In this document: piece by piece, positions 1 to 6,326 of the stretch
Numbering within the stretch: position 1 is the stretch's first letter
Layout of the letters: each line of letters begins with the position of its first letter
NCBI GenBank assembly: GCA_021818905.1
Contig: JAKASS010000023.1
Span: forward strand, 1-8,433
DNA: 8,433 nt
Source of the DNA: Nanobdellota archaeon
GTDB taxonomy: Archaea; Nanobdellota; Nanobdellia; Parvarchaeales; Parvarchaeaceae
Direction: 5' to 3'
Position numbers and translations under genes: made by a program
The notes under the pieces: generated by a model
What the model was told of the DNA's origin: nothing
The model's database searches: none
The model's input: the letters and a program-made list of their open reading frames with translations, nothing else

Positions 1-14
1 CACTATTTTATCTT

Positions 15-1154
15 CTAAACCGCAACATGCAGATAGCTTGACACTAACGTGCCTATAAAGAAAGTCGCGCCAGAAGCCGCAAGGCTCAATATCACCGACT
101 GAACGGCGCGCTTTACCACGTTTTCATTCGTATTAGCCGCTATCATCGCAGCCGTTATCACTATCGCAACCGAAGCGGCGATAACAGAGATCAATAGGTT
201 GAGATAAACGGAATCGTGTATGACACTTCCTATGAAGAAGCTCAAAAGGGGTATCACTGCACCAAGCATATAAAATATACCGATGTAAGCCGCGTCTTTT
301 GTAGGCGCTGAGGTCTTTGAGTTAATGACCGTCTTGTCCCTGCCCATCAGTCTAAATAAAGAGTTCGATTTTTCTTTTTCAAGCAATTTGTAAAAAGGGT
401 CTCCGGCGTTCTTTAATTTTTTTATCAGGTTGTCGAGGTCTCTGGAAAGAGTCTTATAACTCTTGTAGGTCTTGCCGAGGTCTTTTGCAGCACGTTCTCT
501 CGCCGCCTCTAATTCCAGCCGCAAGCGCATCGCCTCCGAGACGGCAACGTCCTTTTCTGACCTAGATGAAAGATAGGCGCCGACCGACATCGATAGAGTG
601 CCTGAAATACCGATTATGAGGCCCGCTAGCGCCGCGACGAGGTTGCTTTTGTATATCCCGACTATCCCTGCGACGGACGCTAGGACTTCGACTAGGCCGT
701 CGTTCATCCCGAATACTATTTCCCTTACGTGCGACATGATACCTTTTCCAGACTTCGATTCGCTGCGTAATTTTTCGTTGTACAATTCATCGGTTATGGC
801 AGATACGACGCTGTCTAATTTCTGCGAAGGGACTATGTTTATAACATCAAGAAAATTCGCAGCGGACGAAGCTTCATAAAGCTCCAAAGTGCTTGCTGTT
901 ATGGCCTTGCCAAAGAAAAACCTCAGCAAAAGAAACATGTCGGGGTAAAACCGGTATTTTCTTTCCGCCGGCTTTTTATTGTAAAATCTCAATATATCTT
1001 CCCACACAAGAAGATGTTTTCTCTCAAGCCTCACAAGATTGTTTAATCTCGCCTTGAATTCCCTATTTTTTTCGTGCTTCGCCAGTCTAGAATATATCGA
1101 GTAGTGCAGGTTCTCTTTATCGAATATCCTTTCGAAAACGGAATTATCTAGCAT
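15..1154 (-). CDS. Rubrerythrin-VIT1/CCC1 family iron/manganese transporter
   Basis: A predicted membrane transporter that would move Fe2+ or Mn2+ out of the cytoplasm. Residues 1-130 form a ferritin/rubrerythrin-like helical domain with Glu14, an E44-x-x-H47 pair and Glu91/Glu94. At the last expected E-x-x-H position the protein has Glu123 with Asn126, so one iron ligand may be altered. The VIT1 core starts at about 143 with the signature FGMNDGL (Asp152), followed by the SMSVGAYLSSRSE segment (187-200), a charged cytosolic helix rich in Glu and Arg (200-230) and three further hydrophobic spans (about 288-309, 316-340, 350-375). The 379-residue length fits rubrerythrin-VIT fusions. It starts two bases after the stop of the upstream gene at 1157-1495, so the pair is probably co-transcribed. 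The family is clear; metal and direction are inferred. Confidence 0.92.
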   Translation of the reverse strand: MLDNSVFERIFDKENLHYSIYSRLAKHEKNREFKARLNNLVRLERKHLLVWEDILRFYNKKPAERKYRFYPDMFLLLRFFFGKAITASTLELYEASSAANFLDVINIVPSQKLDSVVSAITDELYNEKLRSESKSGKGIMSHVREIVFGMNDGLVEVLASVAGIVGIYKSNLVAALAGLIIGISGTLSMSVGAYLSSRSEKDVAVSEAMRLRLELEAARERAAKDLGKTYKSYKTLSRDLDNLIKKLKNAGDPFYKLLEKEKSNSLFRLMGRDKTVINSKTSAPTKDAAYIGIFYMLGAVIPLLSFFIGSVIHDSVYLNLLISVIAASVAIVITAAMIAANTNENVVKRAVQSVILSLAASGATFFIGTLVSSYLHVAV

Positions 1155-1156
1155 AC

Positions 1157-1495
1157 CTATCCCGTCAAAGGATGGGATGGTTTTGCTCTTTCAAAGAAAC
1201 CCTTATAACTTCTCCAGACCTGTTCCCCGGCTTCCTCCGAAAGGAGGTCTGTCACCTGGTTCGGGTTCATGAATATGTTATTATTGCCTTGGACTATGCC
1301 ATTGAATTTTACGATGACGTAATCGCCGTCTTTTACGTTTGCCTCGCCTACGTCGCAGGTTATTATATTATTATCCCACATCTCCAAGACCACCTTCTTC
1401 TTGTGGTCAAAATTCTTTGCGCTTTTTGGCTCTATTACTTTTATGACCTTGCCTATGTGATAGAACTTCAATTCTGATTTCTTCTCTTCGACCAT
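1157..1495 (-). CDS. Small beta-rich conserved-looking protein, function unknown
   Basis: I do not recognise a named family. The 112 residues alternate short hydrophobic and charged stretches (for example FYHIGKVIKVIEP at 11-23 and VKDGDYVIVKFNG at 54-66), which suggests an OB- or SH3-like beta barrel, followed by a short helical tail with aromatic residues (VWRSYKGFFERA). There is no signal peptide or membrane segment. It is the first gene of the unit with the VIT-type transporter, with a two-base gap, so a nucleic-acid-binding or regulatory role near metal transport is possible but not shown. The ATG lies about 26 bases from the centre of an upstream TATA box and has no ribosome-binding site, which fits a leaderless start. 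Confidence 0.75.
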   Translation of the reverse strand: MVEEKKSELKFYHIGKVIKVIEPKSAKNFDHKKKVVLEMWDNNIITCDVGEANVKDGDYVIVKFNGIVQGNNNIFMNPNQVTDLLSEEAGEQVWRSYKGFFERAKPSHPLTG

Positions 1496-1517
1496 ATATT
1501 TTATGAAAACCGCAAGA

Positions 1518-1525
1518 TATTAATA
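1518..1525. promoter_or_regulatory. Shared palindromic TATA box of two divergent leaderless genes
   Basis: TATTAATA is its own reverse complement. Its centre (1521.5) is 26.5 bases from the first base of the minus-strand start at 1495 and 27.5 from the plus-strand start at 1549. Both distances match the usual archaeal TATA-to-transcription-start spacing, so both genes would be leaderless and served by the same box. Confidence 0.6.
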
Positions 1526-1548
1526 GTAGTTGTTTTCTAAAAGATAAA

Positions 1549-1941
1549 ATGAAACTTATGGATGTGCTTTGGTCCCTTGACTGTCGAGAGGACGGATTAA
1601 GGCCCAGCGCTTATGGTCTCGCGGCTACCGGCGTAAAATACTTGAATGACCCAAAGATGATAAAAGAGTTCTACAAAGAATTTGTACAGGAAATACAGCA
1701 ACACGGTATGCTGCCTGGATTCGATAAGACCTTGGTGAAAGGTTTCCTAAAGGACCCGGGACTAGCTGCCGACTATCTCCTTGCTGCGGAACTTCATGGT
1801 AAACAACTTAGCAATGATAAAGTGAGAGCCTGGCTAGATTCTCTGCCTAATGTCCTTGCTTCTTACATAGCACAGGATTTCATTTCGACTTACGACAGCA
1901 TAATAAAAGGCAAACCCGGCGAGCCCGACAAAAATCCTTAG
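1549..1941 (+). CDS. Orphan 130-residue soluble helical protein
   Basis: I do not recognise this protein. It is mostly predicted helix with no membrane span or signal peptide. Visible segments are an N-terminal block around LDCREDGLRPSAYGLA (residues 10-25), a charged amphipathic helix (KMIKEFYKEFVQEIQQ, 36-51), a middle with Ala/Leu-rich helices (DYLLAAELHGKQL) and a Lys/Pro-rich tail ending GEPDKNP. There is one Cys (12). The start at 1549 was chosen because it lies 27.5 bases from the shared TATA box; an alternative in-frame ATG is at 1558. It is divergent from the transporter unit, with only 53 bases between starts, so expression of the two sides may be linked. Confidence 0.7.
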   Translation: MKLMDVLWSLDCREDGLRPSAYGLAATGVKYLNDPKMIKEFYKEFVQEIQQHGMLPGFDKTLVKGFLKDPGLAADYLLAAELHGKQLSNDKVRAWLDSLPNVLASYIAQDFISTYDSIIKGKPGEPDKNP

Positions 1942-1986
1942 CTATTTACATCAGATATAAGGGATGTCACAATCTCATGCTTACAT

Positions 1987-2192
1987 ATGTTTTGCGTTGC
2001 CTTACACAAATACGTATTTCTTTCGGTAACGGGACTTGAAAAAATAAGGAGCGGTGATTTGAATAAGACTGAATTCGCAAGAGCCAAATAGCATGTCATT
2101 TGGAGGCACAAGACTCTCTTAGATGAACCTAATAATTATGCTCAGAAATTGCCGAACGCGCGGTAACTAGCGAAACTTTACCATACACATAG
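1987..2192 (+). pseudogene. Broken small gene, one nonsense codon and one frameshift
   Basis: Reading from ATG at 1987 gives 34 protein-like codons (MFCVALHKYVFLSVTG..., ending NKTEFARAK), then TAG at 2089-2091. The same frame resumes with HVIWRHKTLLDEPNNYA. If one base was lost near 2140-2146, the reading continues as EIAERAVTSETLPYT to a TAG at 2190-2192, giving about 69 codons. A GATATAAG TATA-like box lies at 1954-1961, centred about 29 bases before the ATG. An alternative later start is TTG at 2059 with AAGGAG at 2046-2051. The residue composition across the breaks looks like real protein, but I do not recognise the family. It could be true decay, assembly error or chance; this is a reading by eye. 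Confidence 0.4.
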
Positions 2193-2194
2193 TT

Positions 2195-2431
2195 TTAAAA
2201 TCCAAATAGCCTTTCGTAATCTTTGTGGTTCATCCAATCGAGTACGGCCGCTATTATCTCTATCTCTCCGTTAGATGTAACTGAATATAAGAGTCTCCAG
2301 CCGTCTGGTAGATTGTATATCCATAAGTTATTTATTTTATACTTTTCAATCAATTTTTTGGGAATGAGTTTCTTTTTAACGTTTCTACCACAGAATACGT
2401 CTTCTTCTATGCTATGAAATGCCCGTTTCAT
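2195..2431 (-). CDS. RelE/ParE-fold toxin-like protein, open part of a disrupted gene
   Basis: This is the uninterrupted part of an archaeal RelE-like frame. It contains the family's characteristic C-terminal half: FCGRNVKKKLIPKKLIEKY, then NLWIYNLPDGWRLLYSV, a beta strand EIEIIAAVLDW and the ending MNHKDYERLFGF. In known members such proteins are small RNases or related toxins paired with an antitoxin. The 78 residues are short for the group, which is usually about 100-110. The missing N-terminal strand and helix are encoded in the same frame upstream but separated by a TGA (2462-2464). If translation starts at this internal ATG, the product lacks the first strand and helix and is probably inactive. 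Toxin activity is not shown by the sequence. Confidence 0.7.
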   Translation of the reverse strand: MKRAFHSIEEDVFCGRNVKKKLIPKKLIEKYKINNLWIYNLPDGWRLLYSVTSNGEIEIIAAVLDWMNHKDYERLFGF

Positions 2432-2518
2432 ACCTTTCTTAATAGGGTCTTTTTCTGACGATCAATCAAAACTTTTTTCCAAAGAGCTATCTCTAAAAAC
2501 TACCTTGTTTGCTTTCAT
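2195..2518 (-). pseudogene. Full-length RelE-like toxin gene with an in-frame TGA
   Basis: The natural start is ATG at 2518-2516, which overlaps the TGA stop of the upstream gene as ATGA. From it the frame reads MKANKVVFRDSSLEKSFD, then TGA at 2464-2462, then SSEKDPIKKGMKRAFHSIEE and on into the conserved toxin body without any frame change. The total would be 107 residues, the normal length for this family. Three intact genes here end in TGA (2515-2820, 6745-7236, 6327-6743), so general recoding of TGA is unlikely. A single substitution from CGA or AGA (Arg) or TGG (Trp) would explain it. Confidence 0.75.
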
Positions 2519-2820
2519 ATTTTAATCGCGGGGCGATTCTTTACTTTTTTGAAGAATGCGGGGTTCCAGATGTACACTATGTATCCCTCTTTATCATAAG
2601 CTATTTTATTTATGCTTACAAGGTAGTCCATTATCACCTGAAAAGTCTGCCACATCACTTTGTGCGGTAATCTGTGGAATAACTCGGTTTTTTTGTATTC
2701 TCCGCTGTTTTCGTCGATAAAGTCTTCTACCATTAACACCGTTTGAAGCGTAGGGGATCTAGCGAATACGCTTACTTTTCTGCCCGATAGTTTTGCAGTT
2801 ATCCGCGCCCGTCTTTCCAT
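2515..2820 (-). CDS. Winged-helix-like protein, probable antitoxin partner of the RelE-like toxin
   Basis: The 101 residues from the internal ATG at 2820 start MERRARITAKLSGRKVSVFA and continue with a helical core (TLQTVLMVEDFIDENSGEY, then KKTELFHRLPHKVMWQTFQV) and a strand-turn-strand (NKIAYDKEGYIVYIWNP). This is the order expected of a winged helix-turn-helix domain. It resembles proteins encoded beside RelE-like genes in archaea; I give no formal family name. The longer frame back to 2889 was rejected because its extra 23 codons overlap the promoter. The stop overlaps the toxin start (ATGA), which implies translational coupling and a two-gene operon. If the toxin is dead, this gene may survive as a free repressor. 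Confidence 0.72.
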   Translation of the reverse strand: MERRARITAKLSGRKVSVFARSPTLQTVLMVEDFIDENSGEYKKTELFHRLPHKVMWQTFQVIMDYLVSINKIAYDKEGYIVYIWNPAFFKKVKNRPAIKI

Positions 2821-2850
2821 ATTTATCGTATTATTACTAGTATCAATTGA

Positions 2851-2860
2851 TATTATTAAA
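2851..2860. promoter_or_regulatory. TATA box between antitoxin gene and plus-strand remnant
   Basis: The minus strand reads TTTAATAATA with an AAAGG just before it, like a BRE. It is centred about 35 bases from the minus-strand ATG at 2820, giving a leader of about 8 bases. The plus strand reads TATTATTAAA, centred 28.5 bases from the GTG at 2884. It could therefore serve both directions. Confidence 0.45.
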
Positions 2861-2883
2861 CCTTTTCCTTTTCGTCTAGACCC

Positions 2884-3096
2884 GTGCATTACTATCTTGT
2901 AGAGTACTCGTTCACGCTTAAAGATGGCATTTGTGCAGTTTATAGAGTAAAAGACGTTGAGTTATGGACAAGCGTAGAGGGATGTCCTTAGCCAAGATAC
3001 GGTCTTCGGGCTTAGTTGTGCAAAATTTACCCACGTTACCAGTGGTTTTTACTGAAAGGCGATAAATTAAAGCTTAAATGTGAAATGGCATCTTAG
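2884..3096 (+). pseudogene. Small gene of about 70 codons broken by two homopolymer frameshifts
   Basis: From GTG at 2884 the frame reads VHYYLVEYSFTLKDG and on to SVEGCP with a stop at 2989. If one G is removed from GGG at 2979-2981, it continues as DVLSQDTVFGLSCAKFTHV to 3053. If one T is added to the T5 run at 3046-3050, it continues as FLLKGDKLKLKCEMAS to TAG at 3094-3096, seven bases before the next gene. All three stretches look like protein, and both breaks are at homopolymers. That fits either long-read sequencing error or recent decay. I do not recognise the product. A TATA-like box at 2851-2860 fits a leaderless GTG start. Confidence 0.45.
3073..3079 (+). promoter_or_regulatory. TATA box of the beta-CASP RNase gene
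   Basis: CTTAAAT, preceded by an A-rich stretch (aaattaaag), is centred 27 bases before the GTG at 3103. This fits a leaderless transcript and supports that GTG as the start. Confidence 0.55.
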
Positions 3097-3102
3097 ATTG
3101 AC

Positions 3103-4392
3103 GTGGCCAAGCTAAAATTCTACGGTGGGACAGAGGAAGTAGGCAACGTTAGAATAACCTTGGAACACAATGGGCAGACGGTCTGTCTCGATTACGGTTC
3201 AAAGCAGGACCACGAAGACGACGACAAAGCGTTTCCTAGGTCCGATTATGTAGTCGTATCGCACGCTCACCTTGACCACGTAGGGAACCTTCCTTTTTCA
3301 CTTAAGCTTAATCCCGGCACCAGATATGTCGGGACCGAAATGACAAAAAAGATAACCGAATACCAGCTTAACGACATACTGAAAATAGCCGAGAGAAGGA
3401 AGCGCGAAGGCGTGCCCGGCAATACTCCGGCGGGACGGCAGTTCACGCTTGATGACATACTTGCGATAAAGACGGGGTGGGTTTCAGCAGATTATAATGA
3501 CACGACCAAGGTAGGCGACTTCGATGTCAAACTCGTAAATGCGGGGCACATACCGGGATCTGCAATAACAGAAGTAACATGCGGCACTGACAGAATAGTC
3601 TACACTGGCGACGTAAACTTAGAAGGCGATCTGCAGAAAGAGCTCCCGGGACTAGGTTCGCTTCAAAAAGATCCGAAAGCGCTTATAATCGAATCGACAT
3701 ACGGAAAAGAGGCGAGAGATCCTATAGATAAGCAGGAACAGACTTTCATTCGATATGTAGAAGAAGCGATGTCAAAGGGAAAGAACGTCTTCGTGCCGGC
3801 ATTCGCTATAGAAAGAATGCAGCGTGTCGGGAGCCTTTTGAGCCGCATAAGGGACGACCACCCGGATTACGAATTCTACATGGTCTCTCCTTCTTATCTC
3901 AAGATGAAAGACATGGCTTACCGCGACATAGACCTATCAAACCTCACGGAGTCTGCCGGTCTGCCTAATGATTATAGAGGGAGAAAGAGCGTCATCGTCT
4001 CTACGTCCGGCTTCTGCACCGGCGGGATAAGCAGCAAGATATTGCGGGAAGTAATAGAAAATAAAAATTATACCATAATAGTGCCGAGCGGCTTTCTGCC
4101 TGGGAACTCTCCATTAAAATCTGCGGTAGATACCGGATATGCGGAGTTTTCCGACAAAGGCGGCGCAAAAGTAAAAAAGAGATTGCGAGCTGAACTAAAA
4201 CAAGTAAAATTAAGCGCGCACTCTGACAAAGGCGGTTTGGTCAAAATAGTCGAGACCGTGTGCCCGGACAAGACCACGCAGATCTATCTTGTCCATGGAG
4301 AGCCAAGCTCACAAGCCGCATTAACGCAGGAATTGGCGGCTCGCGGGTATCAGGTAAAAATACCTAAAAAATACGAAGAATTCTGCCTATAA
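3103..4392 (+). CDS. Beta-CASP metallo-beta-lactamase ribonuclease (aCPSF2-like)
   Basis: A zinc-dependent RNase of the CPSF/RNase J superfamily, acting in mRNA 3'-end processing or turnover in the cytoplasm. All catalytic motifs are visible: HAHLDH (His54, His56, Asp58, His59), His149 in NAGHIPGS, Asp170 in YTGDVN, motif A Glu197 in IESTYG, motif B His373 in LSAHSD and motif C His398 in LVHGE. The beta-CASP insert lies between about 205 and 365, with the usual VPAFAIERMQ and VSTSGFCTGG segments. There are no N-terminal KH domains, so it is the short form of 429 residues rather than the KH-bearing aCPSF1. Exo- versus endonuclease activity cannot be read from sequence. The start is GTG, set by the TATA box 27 bases upstream. 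It is monocistronic and convergent with the ATPase gene. Confidence 0.95.
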   Translation: MAKLKFYGGTEEVGNVRITLEHNGQTVCLDYGSKQDHEDDDKAFPRSDYVVVSHAHLDHVGNLPFSLKLNPGTRYVGTEMTKKITEYQLNDILKIAERRKREGVPGNTPAGRQFTLDDILAIKTGWVSADYNDTTKVGDFDVKLVNAGHIPGSAITEVTCGTDRIVYTGDVNLEGDLQKELPGLGSLQKDPKALIIESTYGKEARDPIDKQEQTFIRYVEEAMSKGKNVFVPAFAIERMQRVGSLLSRIRDDHPDYEFYMVSPSYLKMKDMAYRDIDLSNLTESAGLPNDYRGRKSVIVSTSGFCTGGISSKILREVIENKNYTIIVPSGFLPGNSPLKSAVDTGYAEFSDKGGAKVKKRLRAELKQVKLSAHSDKGGLVKIVETVCPDKTTQIYLVHGEPSSQAALTQELAARGYQVKIPKKYEEFCL

Positions 4393-4393
4393 A

Positions 4394-4422
4394 ATTTATT
4401 ATGATGTCTTCGCGAAATAAAT
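4394..4422. terminator. Weak inverted repeat between convergent genes
   Basis: ATTTATT (4394-4400) pairs with AATAAAT (4416-4422) around a 15-base loop in the 38-base gap between two converging genes. The stem is pure A/T and lacks a T tract, so it is at best a weak bidirectional terminator. Confidence 0.22.
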
Positions 4423-4430
4423 CATGTCTC

Positions 4431-5960
4431 CTACAAGTCGTGAGAAGATTTTTTAAGCAATAAAAGAAATAGTGGCGCGGGTATAAAAAGAACGTCGTCT
4501 ATCAGATCAAACGTATTTTTTGTTACGATAATATATTGGTGTATGCCCTTCGATTTTTTTACGTCCTGTGTAGAAACTTCATTTTGGTATTTTACTTCTA
4601 CACCTAAAATTTTGCCATTTGTGCTTTTGTAAACGAAATCTATCTCTTCATTTTCATAATAAAAACCAAGATAAGTATTGTACATCACCATCGGTTCAAT
4701 CTCCCTTATCTTTGATAGGTGCGCTGCGACGGCTTCTTCGACTATAACGCCGACTTCGCTAGAATTAAGAATCTCATCCGTGATGACCTGGCCGCTCTTG
4801 CCGGTGGAAGCCGCTTTAGCTGAATAATGCATAAAAATATCGGAAAAAAAAGTCTTTTTGGTCTCTGTCGGCTCTATACCTCTCTTCAGGCCGTTAAGAT
4901 TTATAAAAGCGTAAGAATTCTCTAATCTGTTTGAATAATTCATAAAAGTAGTCTTATTCATGCCTATCTGCCTTGAGGCTTTAGAAAAAGAGGTCTTAAT
5001 ACCAAGATATTTCAGATTCGCTTCTATGACTTTAGCTGCGTAAGAGGGATCTCCAAGAGCTTTGCCACTTATCATAGCGGCATCATTCTTTAGATAAAGA
5101 TAAATTTCATTGTATACACTATCCTCTATTTCACCGAATTTTTTATTACCCTCGTTTTTAAAATAGTCGTTTATGCTTAGTGGATAACCACCGGTATGCA
5201 AATATATCAAGAATAGTTTATTTATTAGCGGCAGAAACGGGAACAGATTATTTATTTTTTTATAAATGTCTTTTATGTCTTCCGACAGGTCTATTGCGTT
5301 TTCTTCGATTTTATTTCGTAGTTCATCCACTTCTGTGTCTAACAGAGGTTGATTTATCCATGCTGCCGTCTTAGTATAACCGCGGATCGGATGACTTTTA
5401 TCATTTTGCAGCAGAGTCTTTACTACATCGCTAAAATTCAGCGTCTTTATAAGGTATATATTTCCCTCCGTCCCGCGGCCGGGCAAAGTGTCAGTCTTGA
5501 GTAGGTGAGCTATCGAGCCGGTGACTACTGTAACGACGTTTTTCAGCAGACCGGAATCGAATAAATTTTTTAATACTTCCTCCCAGCCGATCACTCCTTG
5601 TATCTCGTCTAAAAGCAAAAACTTTAAATCCGGGGCGAGCGGCGTTTCTAAAAATTGCCGCACGAGATTACTAAACTCTTTCTGTGATACAGATTCGTCA
5701 AAGGAGAAATAAAGTATGGCTCGCTTATCCACCGCCCCACTTTTTAAATTGCTTTCTACGATACGTTTTAACCAGGTAGTTTTCCCTGATCTTCTTGGTC
5801 CTTTTATGATATATATTTTATTTCTCTCCAGCCCGGGAGTAAGTCTCTTTACTATAAAGCTCTCATAGGCATCTTTCAATAGATCTGGGTCCCAATTGAC
5901 AAAAATTTGCCCTTTTGTCCACCACGGATTAGACAATGCTAATCTTTCAGCGTTTACCAT
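4431..5960 (-). CDS. COG1373-type ATPase (AAA_14 plus DUF4143)
   Basis: A predicted P-loop ATPase of a family found in many, often mobile, copies in archaea and bacteria; its cellular role is not settled. Walker A is GPRRSGKT (54-61), Walker B FLLLDE (114-119) and a sensor-like VTGS lies at 146-149, followed by GRGTEGN (161-167). The DUF4143 half has TGGYP (256-260), a helix-turn-helix-like segment around 325-350 (KASRQIGMNKTTF) and a C-terminal nuclease-like fold with Asp441 and E455-V-K457 (EIDFVY...GVEVKY), reminiscent of PD-(D/E)XK enzymes. The full length of 509 residues is intact. The ATG lies 27.5 bases from the TATA box TATTTAAATA, so it is leaderless. Just upstream are two 32-base tandem inverted-repeat units that could control it, possibly bound by its own helix-turn-helix. 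Confidence 0.9.
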   Translation of the reverse strand: MVNAERLALSNPWWTKGQIFVNWDPDLLKDAYESFIVKRLTPGLERNKIYIIKGPRRSGKTTWLKRIVESNLKSGAVDKRAILYFSFDESVSQKEFSNLVRQFLETPLAPDLKFLLLDEIQGVIGWEEVLKNLFDSGLLKNVVTVVTGSIAHLLKTDTLPGRGTEGNIYLIKTLNFSDVVKTLLQNDKSHPIRGYTKTAAWINQPLLDTEVDELRNKIEENAIDLSEDIKDIYKKINNLFPFLPLINKLFLIYLHTGGYPLSINDYFKNEGNKKFGEIEDSVYNEIYLYLKNDAAMISGKALGDPSYAAKVIEANLKYLGIKTSFSKASRQIGMNKTTFMNYSNRLENSYAFINLNGLKRGIEPTETKKTFFSDIFMHYSAKAASTGKSGQVITDEILNSSEVGVIVEEAVAAHLSKIREIEPMVMYNTYLGFYYENEEIDFVYKSTNGKILGVEVKYQNEVSTQDVKKSKGIHQYIIVTKNTFDLIDDVLFIPAPLFLLLLKKSSHDL

Positions 5961-5982
5961 AATCTAATATTGGATAGGGTAG

Positions 5983-5992
5983 TATTTAAATA
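5983..5992 (-). promoter_or_regulatory. TATA box of the ATPase gene
   Basis: TATTTAAATA is palindromic and centred 27.5 bases from the ATG at 5960. It lies at the edge of the tandem repeat block 5997-6060 and inside the larger block that recurs at 7312. Confidence 0.6.
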
Positions 5993-5996
5993 TGCT

Positions 5997-6060
5997 ATTT
6001 TTGTATGATGTTTTAGACAAAAATGGCGATTTTTGTATATTCGACTAGACAAAACTACTA
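5997..6060. repeat. Two 32-base tandem units, each an inverted repeat
   Basis: Unit 1 (5997-6028) and unit 2 (6029-6060) both start ATTTTTGTAT and carry TAGACAAAA at the same offset. Inside unit 1, TTTTTGT (5998-6004) faces ACAAAAA (6017-6023); inside unit 2, TTTTGT (6031-6036) faces ACAAAA (6049-6054). Across the boundary, ACAAAAAT-GGCG-ATTTTTGT is a perfect 8-base palindrome with a 4-base centre. The four half-sites upstream of the ATPase TATA box look like a double operator. Confidence 0.65.
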
Positions 6061-6069
6061 AATATGCGC

Positions 6070-6261
6070 TTATCTAAACCAATCACCCCAATCCGGAGGC
6101 CGGAGAAGAATGCTCAGGAAGCATGAAGGATTCAGTGTTTGAAGTTCATACGCACAAGGTATTTGCTTAAGATACGACCTTAAAAAATATTTTACAAAGC
6201 TTGTTTCGTTTGACGGTGCTTTATAATAAGCTACCCTTCTGCTGTGATCTATCATCAACAT
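6070..6261 (-). CDS. Unrecognised 63-codon frame, possibly a remnant
   Basis: I do not recognise this frame. It starts MLMIDHSRRVAYYKAPSNE, has a basic middle (SFVKYFLRSYLKQIP) and ends LLRPPDWGDWFR. The composition is protein-like, with several aromatic and basic residues, but there is no clear TATA box or ribosome-binding site at the right distance. An upstream frame at about 6265-6310 (VFGLPAAYPGFNDFF) ends just before it in another register, so it could be the tail of a larger decayed gene. It lies between the HEPN gene and the ATPase repeat block, on the same strand as both. It may also be chance. Confidence 0.3.
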   Translation of the reverse strand: MLMIDHSRRVAYYKAPSNETSFVKYFLRSYLKQIPCAYELQTLNPSCFLSILLRPPDWGDWFR

Positions 6262-6326
6262 TAGAAAAAGTCATTAAACCCCGGGTAGGCGGCGGGAAGT
6301 CCAAAAACTTATGGGGCTATGACGGC

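Noticed and set aside
598-879. Plus-strand open frame inside the transporter gene
   Set aside because: It is antisense to a clear transporter gene and has no recognisable domain or promoter. The same applies to the other antisense frames at 1172-1477, 2223-2417, 3267-3458, 3663-3848, 4068-4277, 5180-5374, 5521-5712, 7040-7264 and 8116-8391.
2089-2091. TAG as pyrrolysine codon
   Set aside because: Genes at 15, 1157 and 1549 end in TAG, and a second break occurs in the same frame, so decay or error is more likely.
2462-2464. TGA read as an amino acid (genetic code change or selenocysteine)
   Set aside because: TGA ends three intact genes nearby, and no SECIS-like element was seen near the gene. 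A point mutation is simpler.
2821-2889. Longer start (ATG at 2889) for the winged-helix-like gene
   Set aside because: The extra 23 codons cover the TATA box and are not protein-like (Ser/Asn/Thr-rich); the ATG at 2820 fits the promoter better.
3031-3050. CCAC...GTGG hairpin followed by T5 as an intrinsic terminator
   Set aside because: The stem is only 4 base pairs, and it lies inside a stretch that reads as protein after a one-base correction.
5997-6060. Start of a CRISPR array
   Set aside because: The two 32-base units are directly adjacent with no spacers, and no cas gene is present.
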